50,209 nucleotides of DNA from CAZIWX01 sp964543125 (GCA_964543125.1 CAZIWX010000005.1:1-50209), one strand, 5' to 3'; counted from the stretch's first letter, positions 9,011 through 19,000 are shown. Made by a program: numbers and translations. Notes: generated by a model from the letters alone, not told the origin.

Positions 9011-9097
9011 TGGTGCCGAGAGCGGGATTTGAACCCGCACAAGCTTGCGCTCACTACCCCCTCAAAGTAGCGTGTCTACCTATTCCACCACCTCGGC
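9011..9097 (-). tRNA. tRNA-Leu (anticodon GAG)
   Basis: The minus strand folds as a class II tRNA of 87 bases. The acceptor stem is GCCGAGG paired with the 3' end CTCGGC followed by an encoded CCA. The anticodon arm has a CTACT/GGTAG stem with loop TTGAGGG and anticodon GAG at 9063-9061. There is a long variable arm as expected for leucine, and a T-arm GCGGG-TTCAAAT-CCCGC. It reads CUC and CUU codons. It starts 19 bases after the secG stop, so it may be co-transcribed with secG. Confidence 0.95.
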
Positions 9098-9116
9098 CTG
9101 TAACGTGAGCAAAAAT

Positions 9117-9515
9117 TTAATTACCGGCGTCGGTCTTGGGGGTTACCGGTACACTCCCGGGAATACCCGTGGCCGGTTGCGATTGAGGCGCAGCGAGGTC
9201 TTGGGCATCAAATTGAGTACCGGGGACGATATTCGTTGAGGAAGAACTCTGTTGAATCAAACTTTGGCCGCCTACGCGGCCCGCACCTTTGTTCAGAACA
9301 CTGATCAGGATAATAAGCACCATAAAGGCAACTGCCAGACCGGTTGTTAATTTGGTAAGAAAATTACCGGCCCCGGAACCACCAAAAAGGGCGTTGGTTG
9401 TGGAGGCTGCACCACCAAAAGTACCGGCTAAACCACCACCTTTGCTGGACTGCATCAAGATCACTCCCATCAAAGAGATGCTAACCAATCCTAAAATGAC
9501 ATACAAAAAAATCAT
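9117..9515 (-). CDS. secG: Preprotein translocase subunit SecG
   Basis: A 132-residue inner-membrane protein with two transmembrane helices (about 2-20 and 55-74). The conserved cytoplasmic loop between them reads LMQSSKGGGLAGTFGG. SecG assists SecYE in protein export. The C-terminal tail after residue 80 is Ser/Gln/Pro/Thr-rich and low in complexity, which makes the protein longer than the roughly 75-110 residues of many SecG proteins. AGGAG sits just upstream of the ATG and overlaps the end of tpiA, with an 8-base gap between the genes. The order fba-pgk-tpiA-secG, followed by tRNA-Leu, suggests one transcript. Confidence 0.93.
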   Translation of the reverse strand: MIFLYVILGLVSISLMGVILMQSSKGGGLAGTFGGAASTTNALFGGSGAGNFLTKLTTGLAVAFMVLIILISVLNKGAGRVGGQSLIQQSSSSTNIVPGTQFDAQDLAAPQSQPATGIPGSVPVTPKTDAGN

Positions 9516-9523
9516 TCTTGCTC

Positions 9524-10291
9524 CTATGCAATCTTCTGGGCGGCGGCCACAATGCCCGTGAACTGATCCAGTTTCAAGCTGGCTCCACCCACCAGAACAC
9601 CATCAATATCTTCATTCCGCATGAGACTCTCCGCATTCTCCGGCTTAACACTGCCACCATAAAGAATACTGGCCTCAGCTGCTATAACAGGACTATACAG
9701 GGTCCGAATCAGCGTCCGAATGTGCTGATGAACTTCCACCGCCTGGTCAGGTGAGGCGGTTAATCCGGTGCCGATGGCCCAGACAGGTTCGTAGGCAATC
9801 AGGACTGCCTGCATTTGCTCGGCAGCGATACCGGCTAAATCGTCCTGAATTTGTCTTTGTATCACTGAATCCGTTTGTTCGGACTGACGCTCGGACAGGG
9901 TTTCACCCACGCACAATATCGGTTTAAGTCCCACTTTTAAAGAACGCTTGATTTTAAGGTTAATGCGCTGATCGGTTTCTCCGAAAATGTGGCGCCGCTC
10001 CGAATGCCCCAGGATCACATAGTCGATCCCTGTATCGGTCAGCATGGAAGCCGAGATCTCACCGGTGAAAGCACCGGATTCCGCCTCATGCATATTTTGG
10101 GCGCCAACTTTAATCAAAGAGTCAGCCACAGCGTCAAAAACCGGTTTCAAGGCCAAAAAAGGCGGGCATAAAATAATGTCGACCCCCTGGGCCTCCAATA
10201 GATTTATCCTTAGCTTTTTTGCGAACTTAGCCGCCTCATGAGGACCATAGTTCATCTTCCAATTCCCGGCAATTATTTTCTTTCTTTTCAA
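9524..10291 (-). CDS. tpiA: Triosephosphate isomerase
   Basis: A 255-residue TIM-barrel enzyme interconverting dihydroxyacetone phosphate and glyceraldehyde 3-phosphate in glycolysis. The substrate-binding GNWKMN is at residues 9-14 with Lys12. ILGHSERR carries the catalytic His, and AYEPVWAIGTG carries the catalytic Glu followed by the flexible loop. LYGGSV and GVLVGGASL form the phosphate site. The gene uses a TTG start at 10291, preceded by GGGAGAG, directly after the pgk stop (4-base gap). No in-frame ATG would keep the GNWKMN motif, so the TTG is well supported. Confidence 0.96.
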   Translation of the reverse strand: MKRKKIIAGNWKMNYGPHEAAKFAKKLRINLLEAQGVDIILCPPFLALKPVFDAVADSLIKVGAQNMHEAESGAFTGEISASMLTDTGIDYVILGHSERRHIFGETDQRINLKIKRSLKVGLKPILCVGETLSERQSEQTDSVIQRQIQDDLAGIAAEQMQAVLIAYEPVWAIGTGLTASPDQAVEVHQHIRTLIRTLYSPVIAAEASILYGGSVKPENAESLMRNEDIDGVLVGGASLKLDQFTGIVAAAQKIA

Positions 10292-10295
10292 GGGT

Positions 10296-11498
10296 TTACT
10301 CTCCCTTCAAGGCTTCAAAAGCGGGTAATTGGACCCCGCTTAATAATTCTAAAGCCGCACCGCCTCCGGTGGAGACATGCGTTACCTGGTCGCTTAGGCC
10401 GAATTGGGCTAAAGCAGCTCCGCTATCACCACCCCCTACGATGGTGATTGCGCCCGATTCCGTTACCTCAGCCAGCAATTCCGCAATGCGTCTGGTACCG
10501 GCTGCAAACGGAGTGTATTCAAAAACACCCATGGGACCATTCCATAAAATGGTCTTGGAATCGCGTAAAACCGATTCGAATGTTTTTAATGTTCGGGGAC
10601 CAATGTCCAACCCCTTCAAACCGAAGGTCAACGACCGAATCGGCAGGGTTTGAGTGCTGGCATCCTCGGCAATCTCTTTTGCCGCCACACAATCGGCGGG
10701 CAACACGAGATTAACACCCTGCTCGGCGCAATATTCGATTATCTCCCCCGCTAATTCCAGTTTGTCAGCCTCAACCAACGAACTTCCCACATTAATTCGT
10801 AAGGGTGGTGCGCTGAGGAAGGTGAAGGCCATGCCGCCCCCCACCAGGATGTAATCTGCCTTGCCTGCCAACGACTTAATCAAATCAATTTTACCTGAAA
10901 TCTTAGCGCCACCCATGATTACCGTAAATGGTCGTTGCGGCTTTTCCACGGCCCGAACCAGAAATTCAACTTCTCTCAAAAGCAGAAATCCGGCGCCTTT
11001 TTCCTGAAAATATCGGGTAAGGCCCACATTGGAGGCGTGTGCGCGATGAGCAGTTCCAAAAGCGTCATTTACATACACATCCGCCAATCGCGCCAAAGCT
11101 GCTGAAAAGTCCGGATCATTTTTCGTCTCACCCGAATGATAGCGCAAATTCTCCAACAAGAGCACCTGGCCGGGCTGAAGTGTGGAAGCTAAGCCTTCAA
11201 CTGCCGGACCCACACAATCGGATGCAAAAATAACCTCCTGTCCCAACAATTCCGACAAACGTCCGGCCACCGGCGTGAGACTCATTTCCGGAATTCGCTC
11301 ACCTTGGGGACGCCCTAGATGAGAAGCTAAAATGAGAGCAGCCCCCTGCTCCAGGAGATACCGGATCGTTGGTAGGGATGCTCTGATACGCAGGTCATCG
11401 GTGATTTCCTGGTTCTCGTTCAACGGCACATTGTAGTCGGTTCGAACGAGGACTCTTTTACCTTTTACAACCAGTTCGCTTACGGACTTAGGTTCCAT
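10296..11498 (-). CDS. pgk: Phosphoglycerate kinase
   Basis: A 400-residue two-domain kinase that makes ATP from 1,3-bisphosphoglycerate. The N-terminal substrate domain shows VLVRTDYNVPLNE (residues 14-26) and ASHLGRPQG. LLLENLRYHSGE and YVNDAFGTAHRAHAS are also standard. The C-terminal nucleotide domain has VIMGGAKISGKI, LVGGGMAFTFL and ILWNGPMGVFE, and closes with IVGGGDSGAAL and VSTGGGAALELL. It is cytosolic and of normal length. It lies between fba and tpiA. Glyceraldehyde-3-phosphate dehydrogenase, which often precedes pgk, is not in this window. Confidence 0.97.
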   Translation of the reverse strand: MEPKSVSELVVKGKRVLVRTDYNVPLNENQEITDDLRIRASLPTIRYLLEQGAALILASHLGRPQGERIPEMSLTPVAGRLSELLGQEVIFASDCVGPAVEGLASTLQPGQVLLLENLRYHSGETKNDPDFSAALARLADVYVNDAFGTAHRAHASNVGLTRYFQEKGAGFLLLREVEFLVRAVEKPQRPFTVIMGGAKISGKIDLIKSLAGKADYILVGGGMAFTFLSAPPLRINVGSSLVEADKLELAGEIIEYCAEQGVNLVLPADCVAAKEIAEDASTQTLPIRSLTFGLKGLDIGPRTLKTFESVLRDSKTILWNGPMGVFEYTPFAAGTRRIAELLAEVTESGAITIVGGGDSGAALAQFGLSDQVTHVSTGGGAALELLSGVQLPAFEALKGE

Positions 11499-11530
11499 GG
11501 CCCCTCCAGCCCTGAAGAACCCGCAAGTTG

Positions 11531-12715
11531 TTAGCGGGCTGCATCAATTGCCTCCCCTAACGATCGATTCAGATCGAAAACGAATTTCTCAACCTTGATT
11601 CCGGGCTCATGCCAGACACCATAATTTCCCGCCATAATCAGCTTCATGATATAGCTCTGAGTGAGGGCTTCAGTGGTCTTTTTATCATACCAGCGGATAT
11701 CGATTTTAGCAGCGTTTTCGTTAACGGCCCCCAACAAGCCGGCCAGAAAAGTTTGCCGGTTTTCAGTGTCTGTATTGATTTTGGCAAAACCGGCGCCGAT
11801 GAGCCCCTGAATCTGATCCCAATCGGTTCCCACGAAATCCCGCCAGACAGGCGAATATTTTTTGCTGATGGATTCGCCGATTATTGCCAGTTGAGCCAGG
11901 GCAAAATCCACAACCCGGGGATACCGGGTTGAAGCGCCATGAGCCACAAACACCGTTTCCGGTTGTATCCGGTTGGCTATCTTCAACAGTTCATGTGCCA
12001 ATTCCACATTCAGTTTAACTTTCTGCCCGGGTTTGCCTTTGTTGGGACCATGCATGGTGCCAATAGTGGGCGCCACCATCAACACACCCGTCTGAGTGAT
12101 AAATTGCTCGAAATCAGCCGGATTGGTGTAGGTGGAAAATTCCGACCTGGTCTCCTCATCTTCTTCACCCGCCAAGACGCCTAATTCGCCTTCGACCGAA
12201 ACTCCCACCGGATGAGCCATGTTCACTACTTCTCTTGTAAAACCAATATTATCAGCTAATTGGGTTGGCTTTTTAACGGTATGGTCGGTGGAGTTATCAG
12301 CCATGACGCTGGTAAACATTTCCACGGCTCCCTGCACTACTTTACGTCCCGCCTCGCTGGTATAATCACCATGATCCAAATGAGTTGCGATTTTAATGTC
12401 TGATCGTTTAGCTTTCTTTTCAACATAATCCGCTGCTATTTCCAAACCAAAGAGGGGATCACCATTACCGAAGTGCTTCAGAGCGCTGTTGGAAAATGCC
12501 AATAAACCCGAAGAGCCCAATAGCTCAAAGGCTTCAAAAGCGGCATTAATTCCCTGGATGGTGGTTACATTAAATGCAGGAATCGCATATCCAGCGCCCG
12601 TGGTGTTACCCTTTTCGCCATGTTTCGCTTTCAACAGCAAAGAATGCGCGTTGGTCATGTTGTCGGGAAAACGCCGCGTTGTTTTAAGTGCCGGCGGTGT
12701 TTGGTAAACTTTCAT
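11531..12715 (-). CDS. fba: Class II fructose-bisphosphate aldolase
   Basis: A 394-residue zinc-dependent aldolase splitting fructose 1,6-bisphosphate. The active site is visible: THLDHGD (catalytic Asp and first zinc His), GELGVLAGEEDEE, the GTMHGPNKGK loop (zinc His) and VFVAHGAS (third zinc His). KINTDTENR is the phosphate-binding segment. It is about 35 residues longer than the E. coli class IIA enzyme, partly from an N-terminal stretch of about 19 residues before MTNAHSLLL. The first ATG has GAGAGG at good spacing, so I keep it. It is probably the first gene of fba-pgk-tpiA-secG, with a 146-base upstream gap to comF. Confidence 0.94.
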   Translation of the reverse strand: MKVYQTPPALKTTRRFPDNMTNAHSLLLKAKHGEKGNTTGAGYAIPAFNVTTIQGINAAFEAFELLGSSGLLAFSNSALKHFGNGDPLFGLEIAADYVEKKAKRSDIKIATHLDHGDYTSEAGRKVVQGAVEMFTSVMADNSTDHTVKKPTQLADNIGFTREVVNMAHPVGVSVEGELGVLAGEEDEETRSEFSTYTNPADFEQFITQTGVLMVAPTIGTMHGPNKGKPGQKVKLNVELAHELLKIANRIQPETVFVAHGASTRYPRVVDFALAQLAIIGESISKKYSPVWRDFVGTDWDQIQGLIGAGFAKINTDTENRQTFLAGLLGAVNENAAKIDIRWYDKKTTEALTQSYIMKLIMAGNYGVWHEPGIKVEKFVFDLNRSLGEAIDAAR

Positions 12716-12861
12716 TTTATGCCTCTCTAATCTAAAGCAAGTTATTGAATCCAGTAAATATCAAAGGCTGAAGTCAACTTGTTATTTATTGTATTTATTG
12801 TGTTTAAAGGTTTGTATGGCATAGTAACTCTGGAATAGGTTACTAAAAATCTTGCGCCAAG

Positions 12862-13587
12862 TCAAGCCTCCACTTTTACCGGCGTGGCCAAAGCCAATAA
12901 TTCTACCTGAACGGCGCCGGCCGGTTTCAACGCCGCGGCACAAGAATTCGCCGTGGAACCGGTGGTCAGGACATCATCCACCAACAAGATTTTTAACTGA
13001 TCAACCGGCTCGGTAACCGAAAAAGCACCCTGAACATTATGAAATCGCTCCCGGGCATTCAGGTGAGTTTGCGTGGGCGTGTACCGTGTACGCTTCAATA
13101 ATTGAAGTTGCGTCTTTACCTGTAGCTGACGACCTAACCACAGGACCAGTTTGCTCACCTGGTTATACCCACGTTCCCGCTGTTTTCGCGGATGCAACGG
13201 AATCGGTGCGATTATATCATAATTTCCAGGCGCCAATAACTCCCGAATTTGAATTTCCCAAAATGCCGCCAGGCGGCTCACTACCCGGGTTCGGCGCGAA
13301 TATTTTAGCAGATGGATCAGGTGCTGAATTTCGGGTTGGAAATCCGCCAGCACCAAGGCGCCATCCAAATACACTTCTCCCGCCACGGTGAAATGGGTGG
13401 TTCGCCGACCCCGGAATGGAATTTTCCGAAGACAGTCATCACAGATCAAATCTTCGTGAGCCGCCATTTTCTGATTGCAGGTTTCACACAAGGGCGGGAA
13501 AAGCAGGTCCATCAATCCCTGGAAAATTGAACGAAATCCCGGGCCCGGACTTATGGCTGAACCGGAAACTGATTTTATCACATTCAT
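12862..13587 (-). CDS. comF: ComF-family amidophosphoribosyltransferase-like protein
   Basis: A 241-residue protein with an N-terminal zinc ribbon (Cys34, Cys37, Cys49, Cys52) and a C-terminal type I phosphoribosyltransferase fold. The PRPP loop is ILLVDDVLTTGSTANSC near 203-219, preceded by the conserved PIPLHPRKQRERGYNQ and QTHLNARERFHNVQGAF segments. ComF proteins are needed for DNA uptake in competent bacteria, where they bind single-stranded DNA machinery. In non-competent bacteria their role is unclear. No other competence gene is nearby. The 119-base upstream gap to the ROK gene holds interleaved inverted repeats. Confidence 0.9.
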   Translation of the reverse strand: MNVIKSVSGSAISPGPGFRSIFQGLMDLLFPPLCETCNQKMAAHEDLICDDCLRKIPFRGRRTTHFTVAGEVYLDGALVLADFQPEIQHLIHLLKYSRRTRVVSRLAAFWEIQIRELLAPGNYDIIAPIPLHPRKQRERGYNQVSKLVLWLGRQLQVKTQLQLLKRTRYTPTQTHLNARERFHNVQGAFSVTEPVDQLKILLVDDVLTTGSTANSCAAALKPAGAVQVELLALATPVKVEA

Positions 13588-13647
13588 AATAATTTTTTTG
13601 CGGATGGAAGTATTCCCGCGGCGGCTCGGGGCCTTTTAAGATTGTCT

Positions 13648-13693
13648 CCATTCAACTTATCTGATCCGGAATAAAAATGAATGGTTCAGATAA
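13648..13693. repeat. Two interleaved inverted repeats (possible pseudoknot or alternative hairpins)
   Basis: CCATTCA (13648-13654) pairs with TGAATGG (13678-13684), and TTATCTGA (13657-13664) pairs with TCAGATAA (13686-13693). The arms alternate A-B-A'-B'. They lie in the gap between the ROK gene and comF, just past the ROK stop. Confidence 0.6.
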
Positions 13694-13706
13694 ATTTAAA
13701 CGCTGA

Positions 13707-14582
13707 TCAGTCGATGAGGGCCGCCGCCCCGATGATGGGAGCGGCGGCACCCAATTGAGCCGAAACCAAGGCGAGACTACCCGCCTGCTCCTCCCACAAT
13801 AATTCTTCCAAAATCGGCCAGGCCGCCTTATAAATCCATTTGAAACCCACAGCCAGGGATCCGCCTACAACGAGTACTTCCGGATCAATCAGACGAACAA
13901 CCGGGATCAGTGCTTGCCCCAGGTGATAGCCTAAAAGTTTCCAGGCGCGGATCGCCAAATTATTACCGGCTTCGGCTAACTTATTAATCTCCACACCGGT
14001 CAAATTTTTCTGAGCAAATTCTTTATAGTAGCGCTCTAATGCCCGGCCGGCCACATAATCCTCCACGATACTCTCGGCATAGGGCGCCAAGCCGTATTCG
14101 GTCGCAACGCCGTGCGCGCCATCGAAAATTTTACCCTTGTATACCAAACCGTTCCCGAAACCCGTGCCAAGGGTCATGCCATAAACGACGTCCATGCCTT
14201 TACCAGCCCCGTAAAGCGCTTCACCCAGAGTAAAAACATTGGCATCGTTGTTCATGACGACGGGTACCTCAAAATGCCGGCGGATGGCATCCACCAAATC
14301 AAAGTTTGCCAGAATAGTCAAATTAGGAGTATTAAGGACACGCTGACGGGCTTTATCCAGAGGCCCCGGACTGCCAATTCCGATGCCGGTTAAGTCCCAC
14401 TCATGGTTAAGCTTTAATAAACGCCTGATCTCCCGGCTAACCACCTTCACCAAAACAGGGGCTTCGTGGAATTCCTTAACAAAGATCTTGCCGCCCAGTG
14501 TCAACACCCGGCCCTGATCATCCACGACGCCGATCCGGGCTTTGGTTCCCCCCAGATCAACCCCAATTCGCACCTTGCTCAT
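13707..14582 (-). CDS. ROK-family sugar kinase (glucokinase-like) lacking the zinc motif
   Basis: A 291-residue sugar kinase. The N-terminal phosphate-1 loop IGVDLGGTKARIGVVD, GIGIGSPGPLD, VVMNNDANVFTLGEALYGAGKG and GMTLGTGFGNGLVYKGKIFDGAHG all match the ROK ATPase fold, and the catalytic Asp is in NNDAN. EVLVVGGSLA is the C-terminal adenosine motif. The likely substrate is glucose or a related hexose, feeding the nearby glycolysis genes. However, the CxCGxxGCxE zinc site that follows the E-x-G-H region in most ROK proteins is absent; the segment here reads ATEYGLAPYAESIVEDYV. It lies 42 bases downstream of the GWxTD gene. Substrate is not determinable from sequence. Confidence 0.85.
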   Translation of the reverse strand: MSKVRIGVDLGGTKARIGVVDDQGRVLTLGGKIFVKEFHEAPVLVKVVSREIRRLLKLNHEWDLTGIGIGSPGPLDKARQRVLNTPNLTILANFDLVDAIRRHFEVPVVMNNDANVFTLGEALYGAGKGMDVVYGMTLGTGFGNGLVYKGKIFDGAHGVATEYGLAPYAESIVEDYVAGRALERYYKEFAQKNLTGVEINKLAEAGNNLAIRAWKLLGYHLGQALIPVVRLIDPEVLVVGGSLAVGFKWIYKAAWPILEELLWEEQAGSLALVSAQLGAAAPIIGAAALID

Positions 14583-14624
14583 TCAGCGCCTACCTTGGTT
14601 GTCATGGTCATTTACAAACAATCG

Positions 14625-16001
14625 CTACCTCAGCCAACGTTGCCAATTGGGGTCGTTGACTTCGTTGCGGGCAGTGGAATTCACCAATTCGTAATCACCA
14701 TAGCCCCGTTTATCCACAAAGTTGAATTCCACGCCACCTTCAATATTATAGTAATACCAGGTTTCCGACGGACGGGAATCCGTAGTGAGGGGTGATCGTT
14801 CGATCTCATTCGGCCGGCCGTACTTAATCAATATCTGCCCCCGAGCGGTTTGCCAGCCGGGTTTATTGCCATTCGCCAACTCACGGTTGGCAATCTCAAC
14901 CCGATCATAGAATTTGCGCTTGAATTCGTTAACGGGGGTGGCTGGGTCGGGATCTTCCCTTTCCCAGAAAGCAGACAGCACATTGCGTTTTCCCGTTACA
15001 TCCGAATTTTCGTAAAGACGCTTCTCATTTTTATCCATGAGGATCTTGGCTACAGCATAAATCTGATCCAGTTGCTTCTCTAAAAGCGTGTCATATTCGC
15101 CGGCTGGTTCCGTGGAATCAGCCTCATTCGGATGGTAGATATAGAAGGTCTTACTCCGGGTGGTTTCGGTCTCCCATGGTAAATCTCTGACCCGCAAGCG
15201 CAGCTGATAGATACCTGAGTGAATACCCTTTACATTGATGGCCCCAATTTCCACGGCCGACTTTCCGGGCATCTGTTTTTTCCGCGGCGGGAAATCGCGC
15301 ACAACCGCACCATTCAGATCAGTGATTTCCTTGGTTATTTCAAATTCCCCTTGACCGGAAAGATTATAAATCTCGGCAAAATAGTAGAACCGGTGAGCCT
15401 CATAGCCGAAAATGCGATCGGCATTGGGAACCACGTCCCGGCCGTATTTGGTGAATTCATTTTCCTTTTGGGTAGTGACGATATTATTCGCCAGCTCCAG
15501 ATCCGAAATGGTGAGTTCACTGTCACCAAACGCGACGAGACTCACGGGCATCTCAATGGTCTGGCGCACATCTTTATTTAAATCGATAATTTCAGCGTAA
15601 AGCGTGTATTTGCCGGCTAAGGCCGCAAAACTGGTAATGTCGGGAATTTTCTGATTCGCGGCGATTTCAGACAGGGCCTTCACCTGATAGGTTCGGGACC
15701 ACCGATCCAAATACCTCACGGAATCCTCCTGGATCAGCGCGACCTGAAAAAACAGGCGGGCTGCCTGGCCGCCACCCGCTACCGGTTGATATTCAAAATT
15801 AGCCCGGGGCACCAATAGATAGACCTCTAACAATACGCCACCCTGAGTTTTGTACTGCGCCAGGTCAACAGCCACGCCCAGATCTTTGTGTTTGGCCTTG
15901 CTCCGCGATTTGACATCAGCCCGAACAAAAGTCAAAAGCAACAAGCCGGCAACAAGGTATTGCAACCAGTAAGAAGCTATGTTGAAACGTCGATTATACA
16001 T
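14625..16001 (-). CDS. GWxTD-domain exported protein
   Basis: A 458-residue protein with an N-terminal signal or anchor segment (YWLQYLVAGLLLLTFVRA). It has a beta-rich middle region (about 45-275) and a C-terminal alpha/beta domain. The domain contains PGWQTARGQILIKYGRPNEIER around residues 381-402 and then SETWYYYN. This matches the GWxTD domain of unknown function, which is common in the FCB group and Acidobacteria. In this copy the eponymous Asp is replaced by Ala (GWQTA). The gene lies between smc and the ROK kinase in the same orientation, 42 bases from ROK. The function is unknown; the export signal places it in the cell envelope. Confidence 0.8.
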   Translation of the reverse strand: MYNRRFNIASYWLQYLVAGLLLLTFVRADVKSRSKAKHKDLGVAVDLAQYKTQGGVLLEVYLLVPRANFEYQPVAGGGQAARLFFQVALIQEDSVRYLDRWSRTYQVKALSEIAANQKIPDITSFAALAGKYTLYAEIIDLNKDVRQTIEMPVSLVAFGDSELTISDLELANNIVTTQKENEFTKYGRDVVPNADRIFGYEAHRFYYFAEIYNLSGQGEFEITKEITDLNGAVVRDFPPRKKQMPGKSAVEIGAINVKGIHSGIYQLRLRVRDLPWETETTRSKTFYIYHPNEADSTEPAGEYDTLLEKQLDQIYAVAKILMDKNEKRLYENSDVTGKRNVLSAFWEREDPDPATPVNEFKRKFYDRVEIANRELANGNKPGWQTARGQILIKYGRPNEIERSPLTTDSRPSETWYYYNIEGGVEFNFVDKRGYGDYELVNSTARNEVNDPNWQRWLR

Positions 16002-16037
16002 AATTTGATTCTTGTTAATATTCCCCGGAGGTTTACA

Positions 16038-19000
16038 TCAAACAAATTTAACTGAAACCAACTTAGAAACTCCCTGCTCTTCCATGGTCACACCATACAA
16101 AAACTTTGCGGCTTCCATGGTGAGCTTATTGTGTGTAATAACAATAAATTGCGTGTGGGTGGAAAAATGATCCAAGATTTTAGCGTATTTCCGCACATTG
16201 TGGTCATCCAGCGGCGCATCTACTTCATCCAGAATGCAAAAGGGGCTGGGCTTAACCTGATAAATACCGAAAAGCAGGGCGATTGCGATTAATGCTTTTT
16301 CACCAGCGGACAGCATTTTAAGATTCTGGGTGCGTTTCCCTTTGGGCGTCGCGGTAATCACCAGATCGCTATCCAGCAGGTCATCGGCATTCTCCAGCCG
16401 AATATCCGCACTCCCTCCATCAAACAGCATCTGGAAGGTGGCTTTGAAATTCTCCCGTACCTGTTCAAAGGTTTCCCGGAATTGCTTCCGGGCTATCCGG
16501 TCCAGGCGGGAAATGGTTTCCAACAGACTGGTCTTGGCATCCAACAGATCCGCTTGTTGTTCCCTTAAAAAAATCAATCGGGATTGTTCGGACTCGAACT
16601 CTTCCTTCACCGCCATATTGACGGGTCCGAGGTTTTCAATAAATCTCAGGCTACGCTGAATCCGTTTTTGCAATTCTCCGGGTTCAAATTCAAGTGGATC
16701 GGTAATCGGGGGCAGTTCGACCTGATATTTTTCAAAAATTCGATCGGAAATCCGTTGGCGTTGGGATTTCATGTCCACCAGTTTGAGTTCCAACTCTTTC
16801 AGCTCCTGGCCGGCTATATCGCGGGTCGTGCGTTGGAGTCGAAGCTTATGCTCAAGTTCATTATATTCTAAGCGTTGATTCTGGTACGATTTGTCCGCCG
16901 CGGTAAAAGCTGCCTGCGTCTTCTGCAAGGTTTTCCGGGCTACGGACAACTCCTGTTCCGACGCCACCTGAATTTTACGATTGGTTTGAAGCATCTGTTC
17001 ATTCGCATGATGATCCTTCCGGATTTGAACCAGTCGCGTCCCAAACTCCGTTACATTCTCCACTAAGCCGGTGAGGCGAGTGGTTAAATTCCGGCGTTCG
17101 TTCTCCAAATTGACCACTTCGATGCGACTAACTTGGGCTTTTTCACTCGTGGCATCCCGCTCCAGGAGCAACGCCTGTAATTTTGCTTCGGATTTGGCCA
17201 CGGTCTTATCCAATTGCTTTAGTTCAGCCTGTTTTTCATCAATCCGGGGTTGGATGTCCGCCAACTTGGTTTCGGCAGCGTTAATTCGTTGCCTAATCTG
17301 CTCCTGCTCATCCGCGACACTCCTCAGGTCGGCGGTGGTGGTTGACATGCCATACTGAGCCCGGGATACGCGCCGGTCGTATTCCAGCATGATTTGACGC
17401 TGGTTTTCCCGTTCGCTGCGCGCTTGGCGTAATTCCCGTTCCAACTGACCTAACTGATCACGCAGATTCTCAATCGTGGCCGAGTCCCGTTCAATTTCAT
17501 CCACCAGTTGAGTATGCCGGGTTTGCAGCTTTTCGAGGCGGTCACGGCGTCCTACCAGGGCGGCTTTTTCTTCACCACCGGTTCCACCGTGTAAGAAACC
17601 ATGACAATCCCGCAACCTGCCGGATACGGTGACTACCCGGCCGGAAAAAGTTTTCCAGTCCGGCTTGAAATCGTCCTCTACCAGATAGAGATCACCTAAC
17701 AACACTGACAACAGGCGGGCCTGCCCGGCCGGTGCTTTTACAAACTTCAAGGCTGACCCGATAACACCGGTTCCCGAAAGATGCGCCGGATCGACAGCCG
17801 GTTTGCCTGCTTCCTTCAGGGGGAAAAATGTGGCTGCGCCCTTCTTTTCGCGTTCTAAAAATCTGATGGCGGCCTCGGCTGTGGGGCGGTCCCGCGTAAC
17901 GACGATTTCCGCAAAATTTCCCAACCCCGCCTGAATGGCAGTTTGATATTTTTCAGCCACTTTAACAATATCGGCAACCGTTCCCAGCACCCCTTTCAAC
18001 TGATCCCGGGCTTCCATAACCGAGCGTACTCCACCGGAATAACCCTCACCGGTTTCCAGTAATTCTTCATAAAAATCGAGTTGGTTTTCCAGGCTGACCC
18101 GCTCGCCCCGTTTGGCCGCCAGCGTTTCCCGAACTTCGTTCAGTTGTGTCTGTAGCTTCTGGAAACCATTATTCATTTCCTCGATGCGTTGCTCCAGATC
18201 CTGGTAGGCTTTTTCGGCGCCGGTTTGATCACTCGAGGCGCCGAACAAATCCTTCTGGTAGGATTCTTCCGAGCTCTTCAGCCGGACCCGTTTTTCCGCC
18301 AGGCCGGCTAATTGATCTTGATATTGGGCAATTGCCTGAGTGAATCGTTCCTGTTTGTGTTTGGCTTCACTCACTGAATTCAGCAAGCTAACCCGCTTAC
18401 GATTCTCCTCCTCAAAGGCGGTTTGAGCTTCCTGGTAAGCACTCACGGCGGATTCGAACTCAGCCCGTAGCTTTGCATGCTGCGCCTGTTTTCCCTCAAT
18501 CCGGGGCAGGAGGTGCTCCCGTTCATTTTCAAGATCGGCCTGGACGCTCTGGGTGGTTTGTTGACGCTCCTGTAAAGCCCGGTCTTCCACTTTCAAGCGA
18601 TCCAAAGCTGCCGTGGCGGCAGAAATCTTTTCCCCCGCGACCAGCAGTTTACGCTCCAGCTCATTGACGACCATTTCCTGCTGCCGCACGGCTTCGCGTT
18701 GTTGTTGCCGTTGCGTTTCCAGTCCCGTCAATTCCGTTTGCAGGGCTTCCGCCTGTTGTTCCGCGACCGCGAGATTTTCCGTTTCTTCATCATATCGGCG
18801 CTGAAGGTCTTTAGCTTTCAACCGCAGGGGTTCGACCTGGGTTTGGTGCTGCTGAATTTCCCATTGCGCCAAGGCGATTTCATCCGCCTGTAACTGGGTT
18901 TTAACCGTTTCATAGCGATTGTAACGCTTAAGCTGGCGGCGTAAAGAATTGACATTTTTCTCTACTTCCTGGAGCACATCATTGATGCGCAACAAATCAG

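Noticed and set aside
12716..12861. Promoter for the fba operon (TTGACT on the minus strand)
   Set aside because: No convincing -10 at proper spacing; the region is A/T-rich enough for chance matches.
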